Source: CAVRQM01 sp963723455 (GTDB taxonomy: Bacteria; Pseudomonadota; Alphaproteobacteria; Acetobacterales; Acetobacteraceae). From it: 64,000 nucleotides of DNA. Shown piece by piece: positions 8,240-19,093 of this stretch; positions within the stretch are counted from its first letter, which is position 1; each line of letters starts with the position of its first letter. Position numbers and translations under genes: made by a program. Under the pieces are notes generated by a model that saw nothing but the letters and a program-made list of their open reading frames with translations, was not told the origin of the DNA and did no database searches. The stretch lies in assembly GCA_963723455.1 (NCBI GenBank), contig CAVRQM010000003.1, positions 1-64,000 on the forward strand, in the 5' to 3' direction.

Positions 8240-9133
8240 TCAGGCGGCCGGCTCGCCCAGCTCGCCCATGTAGGTGCGCAGGAACCCGCGCACCGCGTCG
8301 GCCAGATCGGCGCGCTTCAGCGCGAATGCGACCTGCGCTTCCAGGAAGCCGATCTTGTCGCCGCAGTCGAACCGCCGCCCGACATAGCGCAACCCGTGGA
8401 ACGGCGCGTTGCCGATCAGCTTGGCCATCGCATCGGTCAGCTGCACCTCGCCGCCGGCGCCGCGCTCCATCTGCGACAGGTGCCCGATCACCTGCGGCAG
8501 CAGCACGTAGCGGCCGATGATCGACAGGTTCGACGGCGCGACCTCGGGCTTCGGCTTTTCCACCAGGCCGCGCACCTCGACCAGCCGTCCGTCATCCGTC
8601 CCCACGTCCAGGATGCCGTACCGGTTGGTCTGCTCGGGCGGCACCTCGGTCACCGCGACCACGCAGCCGCCGGTCTCGGCATACGCCTCGGAAAGCTGCA
8701 GCATGCAGGGCTTGTCGGCCAAAATCAGGTCGTCGGGCAGCAGGATCGCGAACGGGTCGTCGCCGATGAAGGCGCGGGCGCACCAGATGGCGTGCCCCAG
8801 CCCCAGCGGCTCCTGCTGGCGCACAGTGACGATCGAGCCGGGCTGCACGTGCAGGTCGCGCAACGCCTTCAGCTCGGTCTCCTTGCCGCGCTCGCGCAGC
8901 ACCGCTTCCAGCTCGAAGGCGATGTCGAAATGCTCGACCAGCGCGGTCTTGCCGCGGCCGGTGACCAGGCAGAACTGCTCGATCCCGGCGGCGCGCGCCT
9001 CGTCCACGGCGTACTGGATCAGCGGTCGATCGACCACCGGCAGCATTTCCTTGGCCATCGCCTTGGTGGCGGGCAGGAAGCGGGTGCCCAGGCCGGCGAC
9101 GGGGAGGACGGCCTTGCGCAGCGGCTTGATCAC
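8240..9133 (-). CDS. galU: UTP-glucose-1-phosphate uridylyltransferase
   Basis: The enzyme makes UDP-glucose from UTP and glucose-1-phosphate. The N-terminal nucleotide-binding motif GLGTRFLPATK is at residues 14-24, followed by KEMLPVVDRPLIQYAVDEA, LGLGHAIWCA, FAILLPDDLI, and VEKPKPEVAPSNLSIIGRYV. The C-terminal GEVQLTDAM and FDCGDKIGFL are typical of bacterial GalU. Length is 297 residues, normal for the family. The GTG at 9133 is taken as start because AGGAGG lies about 11 bases before it and MIKPLRKAVLPVAG matches family N-termini. It lies just upstream of phosphomannomutase on the same strand, linking sugar-phosphate conversion with UDP-glucose supply. Confidence 0.93.
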   Translation of the reverse strand: MIKPLRKAVLPVAGLGTRFLPATKAMAKEMLPVVDRPLIQYAVDEARAAGIEQFCLVTGRGKTALVEHFDIAFELEAVLRERGKETELKALRDLHVQPGSIVTVRQQEPLGLGHAIWCARAFIGDDPFAILLPDDLILADKPCMLQLSEAYAETGGCVVAVTEVPPEQTNRYGILDVGTDDGRLVEVRGLVEKPKPEVAPSNLSIIGRYVLLPQVIGHLSQMERGAGGEVQLTDAMAKLIGNAPFHGLRYVGRRFDCGDKIGFLEAQVAFALKRADLADAVRGFLRTYMGELGEPAA

Positions 9134-9234
9134 GGACGCCGTTTCCTCCTGCCTGTCATGGCCAACCAAAGCCGCACGGGCGCGATCAGTTGCATGGCTG
9201 TCACCGCCGGGCAAGGCGCGGGTCACCTGCGCGC

Positions 9235-9714
9235 CTATCCCAGCAGCACGTCGCGCGCCTGATTGATCCGTGCGGCCAGCCAGTCCGAGCCGCCGCGGTC
9301 CGGGTGCGCCGCCTGCATCAGTCGCACATACGCCGCCTGGATCGCCGCCCGGTCGGCGCCGGGCCGCAGCCCCAGCACGGAGCGCGCCTCGTCGGGCGTC
9401 ATCCCGGAGCCGGCGCGCGGCCGCGCGCGCTGCCGTGCTTCGGGGCGCTCGCCCTGCCGGGCGCTGGGCCGCGCGCCGGGCCGCGCCACCTTGGGCGCGC
9501 GGAAGCTCCACAGCAGCGGCCCCAGCAGCGCCAGGATCGCCAGCCCGCCCAGCCCGCGCCCGGCCAGCAGCAGCAGGGCGCCCATCAGCAGCCCGCCGAT
9601 CGCCACCACCCAGATGCCGAACGCCTTGACCGTGCGGATCCGCGCGCGGGAGAACATGCCCAGCGCGGACATGATGACCAGCAAGGTGAGGACGCCGAGG
9701 AGGAGGAAGACCAT
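9235..9714 (-). CDS. Membrane-anchored J-domain protein
   Basis: The 159-residue protein has two hydrophobic segments at about residues 2-20 and 30-70, then a basic, Arg/Pro/Ala-rich linker, and ends with a J-domain of about 55 residues beginning MTPDEARSVLGL. The invariant HPD is present in QAAHPDRGGSDWLAARINQARD, so it can be expected to stimulate a DnaK-type Hsp70 ATPase. The arrangement of N-terminal membrane anchor and C-terminal J-domain resembles Tim14/DjlC-like proteins. The ATG at 9714 is preferred because the sequence upstream is low-complexity and overlaps a 12-base tandem repeat. It is divergent from the restriction-modification gene. Confidence 0.8.
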   Translation of the reverse strand: MVFLLLGVLTLLVIMSALGMFSRARIRTVKAFGIWVVAIGGLLMGALLLLAGRGLGGLAILALLGPLLWSFRAPKVARPGARPSARQGERPEARQRARPRAGSGMTPDEARSVLGLRPGADRAAIQAAYVRLMQAAHPDRGGSDWLAARINQARDVLLG

Positions 9715-9782
9715 CGCGGGCTGACCGGAGCGGGGGGCGGGCGCGAAGCATCGCCTCGCGCCCGGCGCGCTGCAACCGGCCG

Positions 9783-9818
9783 CCCCGGATGGCTCCCCGG
9801 ATGGCTCTCCGGGTGGCT
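9783..9818. repeat. Three tandem 12-base repeats
   Basis: CCCCGGATGGCT occurs twice in a row (9783-9794, 9795-9806), followed by the variant CTCCGGGTGGCT (9807-9818). The repeat lies in the divergent gap between the J-domain gene and the MmeI-like gene, about 45 bases before the latter's start. It may be a slippage-prone tract affecting spacing of promoter elements, or neutral. Confidence 0.6.
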
Positions 9819-9861
9819 CCACGTCTGGCCCGCGAACTCGCGCGGCCTGTAGCATCCGGCC

Positions 9862-12800
9862 ATGACGCCGGAGCAGTTCGTCGCGAAGTGGCAGGCCAAC
9901 ACGCGCGGCGAGCGGCAGGCGGCGCAGGAGCACTTTCTCGATCTCTGCGCGCTGCTGGGCGAGGCGACCCCGAACAGCGACCCGGACGGCAGCACCTACG
10001 CTTTCGAGAAGGGCGCGACCAAGGCCACCGGCGGCGAGGGCTGGGCCGACGTCTGGCGGCGCGGCTGCTTCGCCTGGGAGTACAAGGAAAGCATCGCGAC
10101 CTGGAGGCGGCGCACCGGCAGTTGCTGCAATATGCCGGCGCGCTCGGCAACCCGCCGCTGCTGGTGGTGTCCGACATCAACCGCATCGTGGTGCGCACCA
10201 ACTGGACCGATACCGTCACCGAGCGGCGCGAAATCCTGCTGGCCGAGCTGACCGATGCCTCGGCGCGCCACTGGCTGAAATGCGTGTTCTCCGATCCCGG
10301 CCGGCTGCGCCCGGCCAAGACGCGCGAGGCGCTGACCGCGCAGGCGGCCGGCGCTTTCGCCGAACTGGCGCAAACTCTGCGCAAGCGCGGCCACGATCCG
10401 CAGGCGGTGGCGCATTTCGTCAACCGCCTGGTGTTCTGCCTGTTCGCCGACGACACGAAGCTGCTGCCCGACCGGATGTTCGGCAAGCTGCTGGCGCGCG
10501 GCAAGCGGCGGCCGCGGCGGTTCGCAGACCTGGCCGGCGCGCTGTTCGCGGCGATGGCGCGGCCGGACGGCGAACTCGGGCTGGAGGAGGTGCCGTGGTT
10601 CAACGGCGGCCTGTTCGACGACGATGCCGCCCTGCCGCTCGAGCGCGACGACATCGAGCTGCTGGAACGCGCGGCGGAACTGGACTGGGCGGAAATCGAC
10701 CCGTCCATCTTCGGCACGCTGTTCGAGCGCGGGCTGGACCCCGACAAGCGCAGCCAGCTCGGCGCGCACTACACCGACCGCGACAAGATCGAGAAGATCA
10801 TCGACCCGGTGATCCGCCGCCCGCTGACCGCCGAGTGGGAGGCGATCCGCGCCCGCATCGCGCAGATGCCTGCCGGCTTCGCGCGCGGCGGTCGAGGCGG
10901 CGCTGGCCGAGGCGGAGCGCCATGCCGGATTGCAGGCGGAGGTGCGCGCGGTGTGGGTGCGGCTGCGCGAGCGCGCGCAGATGGAGATGTTTCCCGAGCT
11001 GCCGCGCCAGAGGCGGGTGCGCCCCGACGACGCGGCGCGCGAGGCTTTGAGCGCGGCGGTGCGCGCGTTCGAGTTCTCCCGCGCGCAGGCGGCTGTCGAG
11101 CTGGCGGCGTTCCTCGCGCGGCTGCGCGCCTATCGCGTGCTGGACCCCGCCTGCGGCTCCGGCAACTTCCTGTATCTGTCGTTGCTGGCGCTGAAGGATC
11201 TGGAACTGCGCGTGGCGACCGACGCCGAGGCGCTGGGCTTGCAGCGCGGCTTCCTGGAGGTCGGGCCGGAGGCGGTGCTGGGCATCGAGATCAACCCGTA
11301 CGCGGCCGAGCTGGCGCGGGTGTCGGTGTGGATCGGGCATATCCAGTGGGCGCGCCGGCACGGCCTGCCGCCGCCGGAAAACCCGGTGCTGCGGGCGCTG
11401 GACACGATCGAATGCAGGGATGCGATTCTGGCGCCGGACGGCACGCCGGCAGCGTGGCCGGCGGCGGATGCGATCGTGGGGAATCCGCCGTTCTTGGGCG
11501 GCAAACGGCTGCGCAGCGTGCTGGGCGACGCGTATTGCGAGCAGTTGTTTGCGGCCTATGCAGGGTCGCGTGCCGGGCGAGGCGGACCTGGTGTGCTACT
11601 GGTTCGAGACGCGCACGCGAAGCCGAAGCTGCGGCGCGGCTCAGCGCGCCGGCTTGGTCGCGACGAACAGCATTCGCGGTGGCGCGAACCGGCGAGTCCT
11701 CGACGCGATCGCGCGCGATGCGAGCATCTTTGAGGCTTGGTCGGATGAGCCATGGACCGTTGAGGGTGCGGCGGTCCGCGTCTCTCTCGTTTGTTTTGCC
11801 GCAGGTGTTCAGCTGTCTCCTTGCGACTGGACGGGATCGGCGTGGAAGCAATCCGCGCTGACCTGACGGCTGACGGCTCGGACCTGACGACCGCGCGGCC
11901 GTTGCGCCAGAACGCTGGAGTCGCGTTCATGGGTGATACAGAAGGGAGGCGCGTTCGACGTGCCTGGCGCGACTGGCGCGGAGTTGGCTGGCTATGCCGT
12001 CGAACCCAAACGGGCGGCTCGAATGCAGACGTGCTGCGGCCATGGGCGAACGGCATGGATGTGACACGCCGACCGTCGGATACATGGATCGTGGATTTCG
12101 GCCGAACCATGAGCGAGAGTCGAGGCGTCATTCTATGCTGCGCCATTCGCTCATGTGGCCAGCGTACGTCAAGCCCATAAGGGCCTACGAACAACCGGGA
12201 GGCTTACGCGCGCTATTGGTGGCGGCATGTCGGCCGCGACCTGAAATGCGTCGAGCGATCTGAGCGACTCTGCGCGATTTATCGTCACGCCGAAGTCGCA
12301 AAGCATCGCGTGTTCGCCTGGATGCCAGCCGCCGACTCTGCCCGACCACAAGCTCATCGTCATCGCCCGCGACGACGACACCACGTTCGGCATCCTGCAC
12401 AGCCGCTTCCATGAAATGTGGGCGCTCGGCGCTCGGCACCTGGCTCGGGGTAGGAACGATCCGCGCTACACGCCGAGCACCACGTTCGAGACCTTCCCCT
12501 TCCCCGAAGGCCTCACCCCCGACATTCCCGCCGCCGCCTACGCCGACGATCCGCGCGCGCAACGCATCGCGGCGGCGGCGCGGGCGCTGGTCGCCGCGCG
12601 CGACCGCTGGCTGAACCCGCCGGACCTGGTCGAGATCGTGCCGGAAGTCGTGCCCGGCTTTCCCGACCGCATCCTGCCGAAAAACCCGGCCGCCGCCGCG
12701 ACGCTGAAAACCCGCACCCTGACCAACCTGTACAACACGCGCGGCACGCCGGCCGGGGCGTGGCTCGACCATCTGCACCGCGACCTCGATGCGGCGGTGG

Positions 12801-12889
12801 CCGCCGCCTACGGCATCGACCCCGACATCCCGCGCGAGCAGGCGCTCGCCCACCTGCTGGCGCTGAACGCCGCGCGGGCGCAACGCTGA
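9862..12889 (+). pseudogene. MmeI-like type IIL restriction-modification enzyme, multiply frameshifted
   Basis: Read across frames, about 1,009 codons reproduce a whole MmeI-family protein that carries nuclease and methyltransferase on one chain. In order: an N-terminal nuclease domain with GWADVWRRG and, about nine residues on, WEYK (D...ExK of a PD-(D/E)XK site); a helical spacer (HFVNRLVFCLFADDTKLLP); QLGAHYT before the methyltransferase; SAM motif I DPACGSGNFLYL near 11150; the amino-MTase motif IV NPPF near 11487; LVATNSIRGG; then a target-recognition region ending TPSTTFETFPFPEG near 12500 and a C-terminal helical domain. Frame breaks occur near 10087 (a lost base after WEYK), 10890, 11565, several between 11640 and 12250, and near 12430. 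Each piece remains well conserved, so either inactivation is recent or the consensus has errors. As written no active enzyme is made. Confidence 0.82.
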
Positions 12890-12899
12890 CGCGCCGCCG

Positions 12900-13493
12900 C
12901 TACAGCGCCGCGACCCGACCCTCCGGCTCCGCTCGCTCCAGCCTCCACGGGCCCGCCCGCCTCGCCCGGCGGGCTGCACAGCAGCGGCACCGCGTTGGCC
13001 AGGCGCACGTTCGGCTCCAGCGCCATCTCGGCGCGCAGCGCGCGGAACACCGCGCCGTGCGCCACCACCAGCACCGGCGCCTCGCGCGCCAGCGCGCGGT
13101 TCGCGGCGCCCACAACCCGCACCCGCAGCTCGGCGAAGGTCTCGGCGCCCTCGGGCGTGATCGCGCCGCTGATCCACTCGCCGAACCACTCCCCGGCCAT
13201 CGGCTGGCCCTCGCGCGCGCCGAACCGCACCTCGCGCAGCGCATCCTCGATCTCGACCGGCCGTTCCAGCGCCCGCTGCACGATCGCGGCGGTGTCGCGC
13301 GCCCGGCCCAGCGGCGAGCAGACGATGCTGCGGATCCCCCGCCCGCGCAGCAGCCCGGCCGCGGCCTCGGCCTGCGCCAGCCCGACCGCGTTCAGCGGCA
13401 CCTCGACATTGCCCTGCGCGAGGCCGCGCGCGTTCCAGTCGGTTTCGCCGTGGCGCAGGAACCAGAACGGGATCGGGCGCAGCGTCTCGCGCA

Positions 13494-13494
<1 letters not shown>
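12900..13494 (-). CDS. Histidine phosphatase family protein, C-terminal frameshift
   Basis: This belongs to the phosphoglycerate-mutase-like histidine phosphatases. FLRHGETDWN holds the catalytic histidine at residue 15. CSPLGRARDTA follows, then LREVRFGAREGQPM, and a late VVAHGAVFRAL holds the second histidine. The frame is intact to LCSPPGEAGG; an indel in a G/C run near 12955 shifts the last codons, and PWRLERAEPEGRVAAL then ends at TAG 12900, which looks like the natural C-terminus. Without correction the frame would run on to 12808. The start ATG at 13494 overlaps the TGA of prs (ATGA), which supports translation coupled to it as the last gene of the hldD-lgt operon. Confidence 0.82.
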
Positions 13495-14426
<932 letters not shown>

Positions 14427-14499
14427 GGGGCGGCAGGCGGCCTTCCGGGCGGGCGGCGCATGTCTAGCAACGTGTGACGGTTTGGCAAAGCCTTCCGCG

Positions 14500-15426
14500 T
14501 CACGAGGCCGGCGGCGGGGCCGGGGCGGTCGTCGGGGGCGGGGCTGTCGTTGAAGCCGGGGGCGGCTTGGCGCGGCCGACATTGGAGGGGGCGCGCAGCT
14601 GCTTGTCGATCACGTCGCGCACGCCGCCGGCCGCCTCCTGCCCCGCTGCGATCGCCACCTCGCCCCACAGGCCGGCGATGGCGGCGCTCGGCACCTCGTT
14701 GATCTGCACCACCCGCCCGGCCTCGCGGCCCTGCGCGTCGGTGACGATCCATTGCAGTTCGATCCGGGTCACGCCGGGACTGGCCGGCACCGAGCGGACC
14801 TCGCAGCGCACCACGTAGTCCGCGCCGGCCGTGGCGTGCTGCAGCACCACGCCGCCGGCGGCCAGATGCAGGCTGACCTCGTGCGCCAGCGAGGTGTTGC
14901 CGTCGCCCGGCGCGCCGGTCACGCCCTGCACCGCCACCCGCGCCGGACGGTTGAGCAGGCTGTTCGGGTCGCTCTCCTCGCGCGCCGCCTCGATCCGGTC
15001 CAGCAGGTCGGAGATGCCCGGGGCGGCGGCCGCGGCCTCGCTGGTCAGCATGGCCCGGTCGCCGGCGGTCCACTGGTCCGCCTGCACCGGCGGCCCCTGC
15101 ACCGCGCCCTGCGGCTTGCCGAGCGGGTTCTGCACGGCGAAGCGCGGCACCACCCGATCGGCCTGCAGCTCGGCGGTGACCACCAGCCGCCAGTCGCCCG
15201 TGTGCGCATAGGCGGCGACGGCCGGCACGCCACGATCCTGCAGCGCCGAGGCCAGCGCCACCGGAAAGGCGGTGACCCCGGCATCCGGCAGCAGCGCGTC
15301 GGTGGCCGGCAGCACCAGCAGCCGCGACGGCGGCGGCTGCGCCAAGCGCCGCGCGGTGGCCCCGGGATTGCCGGCAAACGGCTGCGGCAGGTCGCCGCAC
15401 GATGCCAGCAGCAGCAGCGGCAGCAT
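14500..15426 (-). CDS. Putative lipoprotein of unknown function
   Basis: The 308-residue frame opens with a short hydrophobic stretch ending LLLASCGD, a clear lipobox with the cysteine at residue 10. The mature part has beta-type segments (RLLVLPATDALLP, GDWRLVVTAELQ, RIELQWIVTDAQGREAGRVVQINEVPSAAIAGLWGEVAIAAGQEAAGG) and an Ala/Pro/Thr-rich tail. I do not recognise a named family. The chosen ATG gives an n-region with no positive charge; a frame beginning MSQRILPA starts 33 bases upstream one frame over and would make a better signal sequence if a single base were removed, so an indel near 15430 is possible. It lies between pgeF and prs in the operon. Confidence 0.6.
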   Translation of the reverse strand: MLPLLLLASCGDLPQPFAGNPGATARRLAQPPPSRLLVLPATDALLPDAGVTAFPVALASALQDRGVPAVAAYAHTGDWRLVVTAELQADRVVPRFAVQNPLGKPQGAVQGPPVQADQWTAGDRAMLTSEAAAAAPGISDLLDRIEAAREESDPNSLLNRPARVAVQGVTGAPGDGNTSLAHEVSLHLAAGGVVLQHATAGADYVVRCEVRSVPASPGVTRIELQWIVTDAQGREAGRVVQINEVPSAAIAGLWGEVAIAAGQEAAGGVRDVIDKQLRAPSNVGRAKPPPASTTAPPPTTAPAPPPAS

Positions 15427-15450
15427 CGCCGGCAGGCAGGATGCGCTGGC

Positions 15451-16219
15451 TCATGGCGACAGGCTCACCACCGAAAGCTGATGGCCGATTGCCGCGCCGC
15501 CCGACAGGGTGCGGCGGCGATGGCTGAAGAAGCGGTCCGGCTCGGCCGCGGTGTCGGCCTCGATGCGTCCGACCGTGGCCAGGCCGGCGTGGCGCAGCCG
15601 CGCGGCGCAGTAGCCGGACAGATCGAACTGCCACCGCTGCGGCCGGCTGCCGGGCCGCAGGAATTGCGCGTCGTCCGCGCCCCGCGCCAGCACCGCGTCA
15701 CGCAGATCCGCGGCCACCTCATACGATTCCTGCCCGATGCACGGCCCCACGACGGCGGCGATGCGCGCCGGGTCGGCGCCCAGGCGGCGCATCGCGGCCA
15801 CGGTCGCCTCCAGCACGCCGGCCACCGCGCCGCGCCAGCCGGCATGGGCGGCGCCGATGACCCCGGCCCGCGTATCGGCCAGCAGCACCGGCGCGCAATC
15901 GGCGGTCACGATGCCCAGCGCCACGTCGCGCCGCCGCGTCGCCAGGGCGTCGGCGCGCGGCCCGTCGCCGGCCGCCCAGGGCTGCTCCACGATCGCCACC
16001 TCGATCCCATGCACCTGCGACAGCCCCAGCAGCGCGTCGGGCGCGCAGCCCATGGCCGCCGCCGCGCGCGCCCGGTTCTGCGTCACGCGCGGCCGGGTCG
16101 TCCCTGCCGGACAGGCTGCAGTTGAGGCTGGCGTAGTCGCCCTCGGACACGCCGCCGGCGCGGGTGAAAAACCCGTGGCGGACGGGCAGGGCGGGGCTGG
16201 ACAGGAACGGCGGCGTCAT
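15451..16219 (-). CDS. pgeF: Peptidoglycan editing factor PgeF (YfiH/laccase-domain family), one frameshift
   Basis: PgeF proteins remove wrongly inserted L-serine from UDP-MurNAc-peptide precursors, and some members oxidise polyphenols. The N-terminus (PVRHGFFTRAGGVSEGDYASLN, here interrupted in print: HGFFTRAGGVSEG then YASLNCS) is one frame; after GRDDPAA near 16090 the protein continues as TQNRARAAAAMG, GLSQVHG, DALATRRRDVALGIVTADC, AAHAGWRGAVAG, VGPCIGQESYEV and FDLSGYC. The metal-binding H, C and H residues of the fold (SQVHG, TADC, HAGW) are all present. A single extra base explains the break. The ATG at 16219 overlaps the stop of the MidA-like gene (ATGA). Confidence 0.85.
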
Positions 16220-17189
16220 GCGGCGGTGAAACCCGGCGGGGTGGGCAGGCGGGGATCGCAGATCGCGAGCGCCTTGAACAGCCGTCCCATCCGCTCCGGC
16301 TCGGCCAGCCGCCCCGCCGCACCCAGCACCGCGGCCGCCTGCCGCACCGGCTGGCCCCGACGCAAGGCGATTGGCGCGCGCGTACAGGCCCAGACGGGAC
16401 AGCAGCAGGCCTTGCGGCGCCGGCCCGTGCACGGCGGCCCCGGCGGCGCGGGCGATGGCCGACAGCGCCGGGAAATCGACATGCGCGGTCAGGTCGGCGC
16501 TGCCCGGCTCGGCGAGCGGATCGGCGGGCCGGCCGTCGCGCAGCGCCTGCAGGCTGTCGCCCGAGTCCTGTCCCCTCGGGGCCGTAGTCGATGACCAGCG
16601 CCGCGCCCCCGTCGCGGGCGAGGCGCGCTGCAAGTCGCGCCGCCAGGGCGCGCGCCGGCTCGCACACTTCCACCACGTCGCCCTCGGCCTGTTCCGGCGC
16701 AGCGCAGGGCAGATCCACGAACCGGCCGTCCCGCACCCAGCGCTCCGCCCAGCCGTCCGGCGCGCGCCGGAATTGCCGGATCGGCAGCGCATCCAGGAAC
16801 TCGTTCGCCAGCAGCAGCAGCGGGCCGGGCGGCAGCGCCTCGACCCGATCGTGCCAAATGGCCCCCGGCAGGCGCTCGGCCTGCACCGCGCGCAGCCGCG
16901 GCGAGGTCTCGACCAGATGCAGCCGCAGCGCGCGGGCAAAATCCGGGACAGTCTGCGCGGATCGCGCGCAGCGCGTCGGCCATCAGCGTGCCGCGCCCAG
17001 GGCCGGCTTCGGCCAGGATCACGCCGGTCCGGCGCGCCCATCGACTGCCAGACCACCGCCGCCCACAGGCCGAGCAGCTCCCCGAACACCTGGCTGATCT
17101 CGGGCGAGGTGGTGAAGTCGGCGAACGGGTCGCGCGTTCGCGTAGTACGCCGCGTTGGCGCGGGCGAAGAAGGCGTCGAGCCGCTCCAA
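16216..17189 (-). pseudogene. MidA/NDUFAF7-family SAM-dependent methyltransferase, multiply frameshifted
   Basis: Pieces in three frames assemble into a DUF185 (MidA) methyltransferase. In order they are FFARANAAYYANA, FGELLGLWAAVVWQSMGAP, ILAEAGPGRGTLMADALRAIRA (the SAM-binding glycine loop), a run containing ALPPGPLLLLANEFLDALPIRQF, then DGGAALVIDYGP, DSLQALRDGRPADPL, DLTAHVDFPALSAIARAAGA, and the C-terminal MGRLFKALAICDPRLPTPPG. Eukaryotic homologues methylate a complex I arginine; bacterial roles are unsettled. The start is uncertain: TTG at 17189 just inside the lgt stop fits the order of motifs. The stop overlaps the pgeF ATG. Roughly five or six breaks are visible in under 1 kb. Confidence 0.75.
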
Positions 17190-17191
17190 GG

Positions 17192-18031
17192 TCAGGCGGA
17201 CACCGTATCCGCCGCCGGCGTGGCACAGGCCGGGCGGCGCTGCGCGCGCACCACCAGCACCAGTCCTGCGATCAGCATGGGCAGCGACAGCAGCTGGCCC
17301 ATCGTGGCCCCGGCGAACAGGAAGCCCAGGAACGCGTCCGGCTCGCGGAAGAACTCGCTGACGATGCGCGCGATGGCATAGCCGACCAGGAAATACGCCG
17401 GTCAGCGCGCCGAACCGCGCGCGCACCGCCTGCGCCGCGCCAGCAGCAGCATGACGCACGAACAGCACCACGCCTTCCAGCAGCGCCTCGTAAATCTCGC
17501 TGGGGTGGCGCGGGACCGGGCCGCCGGTGGGGAAGATCATCGCCCAGGGCAGCCAGTCCGGCGCCGGGCGGCCCCATAGCTCGCCATTGATGAAATTCGC
17601 CACCCGGCCCAGTCCCAGGCCGATCGGCACGGCCACCGCGATGCGGTCGGCGAAGCCCAGGATCGGGATGCGCTGCTGGCGGCAGAACAGCGCGATCGCC
17701 ACGGCCACGCCGAGCATCCCGCCATGGAACGACATGCCGCCGCCCCAGACCTCCAGGATCTGAGCGGGTGGGTCAGGAAGAACCCTGGCTGGTAGAACAG
17801 CACGTAGCCGAGCCGCCCGCCCAGCACCACGCCGAGCGTCGCCCAGGTCAGGAAATCGTCCACCTGCAGCGCCGCTGGCGACCACCGGCGCGCGCGCGCG
17901 CCATGCGCCGCACCAGCCGCCAGCCCAGCACCAGGCTGGTGATATAGGCCAGCGCGTACCAGCGGATCGACGAGCGGCCCGACATGCAGCAGCACCGGGT
18001 CGAACTGCGGGAACAGCAGCACCGGGATCAT
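17192..18031 (-). pseudogene. lgt: Prolipoprotein diacylglyceryl transferase, multiply frameshifted
   Basis: Lgt moves diacylglycerol from phosphatidylglycerol to the lipobox cysteine at the inner membrane. Segments in different frames give the complete protein: MIPVLLFPQFDPVLLHVGPL, WYALAYI (after a shift near 17973), FLTWATLGVVLGGRLGYVLFYQP, then WGGGMSFHGGMLG, IGLGLGRVANFINGELWGRP (the Lgt signature with conserved Arg, Asn and Glu), RHPSEIYEALLEGV, and the tail VGYAIARIVSEFFREPD followed by FLFAGATMGQLLSLPMLIAG. Lgt is normally essential in Gram-negative bacteria, so four or more frame breaks in one copy argue for sequence error unless another copy exists. The ATG at 18031 overlaps the hldD stop (ATGA). 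Confidence 0.88.
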
Positions 18032-19015
18032 ACGTACGGCTCCGGTCCGGCCAGGTAGTCGCGCACGTAGCGTCCGACGCCGTCCTCCAGCGCGGTGAAC
18101 GGCGCGGCGTAGCCGGCGGCGCGCAGCCGGGCCATCGGCGCCTCGGTGAAGGACTGGTACTGGCCGCGCAGCGCGCTCCGGCATGTCGACGAACTCGACC
18201 GCGTCGGCGACGCCGGCGGCCGCGCACACCGCGCGCGCCAGGTCGCGATAGCTGCGCGCCGCCGCCGGTGCCGACGTTGAACAGGCCGGAGATGTCGGGC
18301 GCGTCCAGCAGCCACAGCATCACGTCCACCACGTCGCCCACCCAGATGAAATCGCGCTGCTGCCCGCCGTCGGGCAGGTCCGCGCGGTCCGAGCGGAACA
18401 GCGTCGGGCGCTGGCCGGCGGCGATCTGGTCGTGCTTGACCTTGACCACCGAGACCATCGCCGCCCTTGTGGTACTCGTTGGGGCCATAGACGTTGAAGA
18501 ATTTCAGCCCGGCCCATTGCGGCGGCCGCCGCGCGCCGGAGGCGATCGCGCGGGCCACCTGCAGGTCGAACACGTGCTTGCTCCAGCCATACAGGTTGAG
18601 CGGCCGCAGCGCGGTCCAGCCGGTTCGGGTCGTCGTCGAAGCCCTCGCGTCGCCGTCGCCATAGGTCGCGGCCGAGGAGGCGTAGACCAGGCGCACGCCG
18701 CGCGCGGCGCAGAACTCCCACAGCCGGGCGGACAGGGCGACGTTGGTCTCGCCACACCGCATCGCCGTCCTGTGCTGTGGTGCTGCTGATCGCGCCGAGG
18801 TGAAAGATCATGTCCGGCCGCGGCGAGCCGGCGAGGAAGGCGTCCAGCGCGTCGGGGGCGACCAGCTGCGCCGGCGGATGGCGGCGCAGGTTGCGCCATT
18901 TGCCCGGGCTGGCGTCGCCCAGCCGGTCCACCACCACGGTCTCGTGGCCTCTCGCCACCAGGGCCGCGTGCAGGTTGGAGCCGATGAAGCCGGCGCCGCC
19001 GGTGACCACGATCAT
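18028..19015 (-). pseudogene. hldD: ADP-L-glycero-D-manno-heptose-6-epimerase, multiply frameshifted
   Basis: HldD converts ADP-D-glycero- to ADP-L-glycero-manno-heptose for the lipopolysaccharide inner core. Read across frames: MIVVTGGAGFIGSNL (NAD-binding loop), MIFHLGAISSTTAQDGDAVW, then NVALSARLWEFCAARG and RLVYASSAATYGDGD, LNLYGWSKHVFDLQVARAI (catalytic Tyr and Lys), GLKFFNVYGPNEYHKG, SVVKVKHDQI, DFIWVGDVVDVMLW, and GQYQSFTEAPMARLRAAGY. Breaks near 18754, 18646, 18620, 18461, 18262 and 18178 each read most simply as one extra G or C. The ATG at 19015 is the natural family start. This is the first gene of the operon that runs to the histidine phosphatase. Confidence 0.87.
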
Positions 19016-19093
19016 GCGCGCGCACCATATACCGGCGGTCGCGCGCGCGCTCCAGACCCCGCGCGCCGCCCTGTGTCGCAATGGAGATCAATG

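Noticed and set aside
9783..9818. Possible CRISPR-type repeat
   Set aside because: The units are directly adjacent with no spacers, only 12 bases long, and no cas genes are present.
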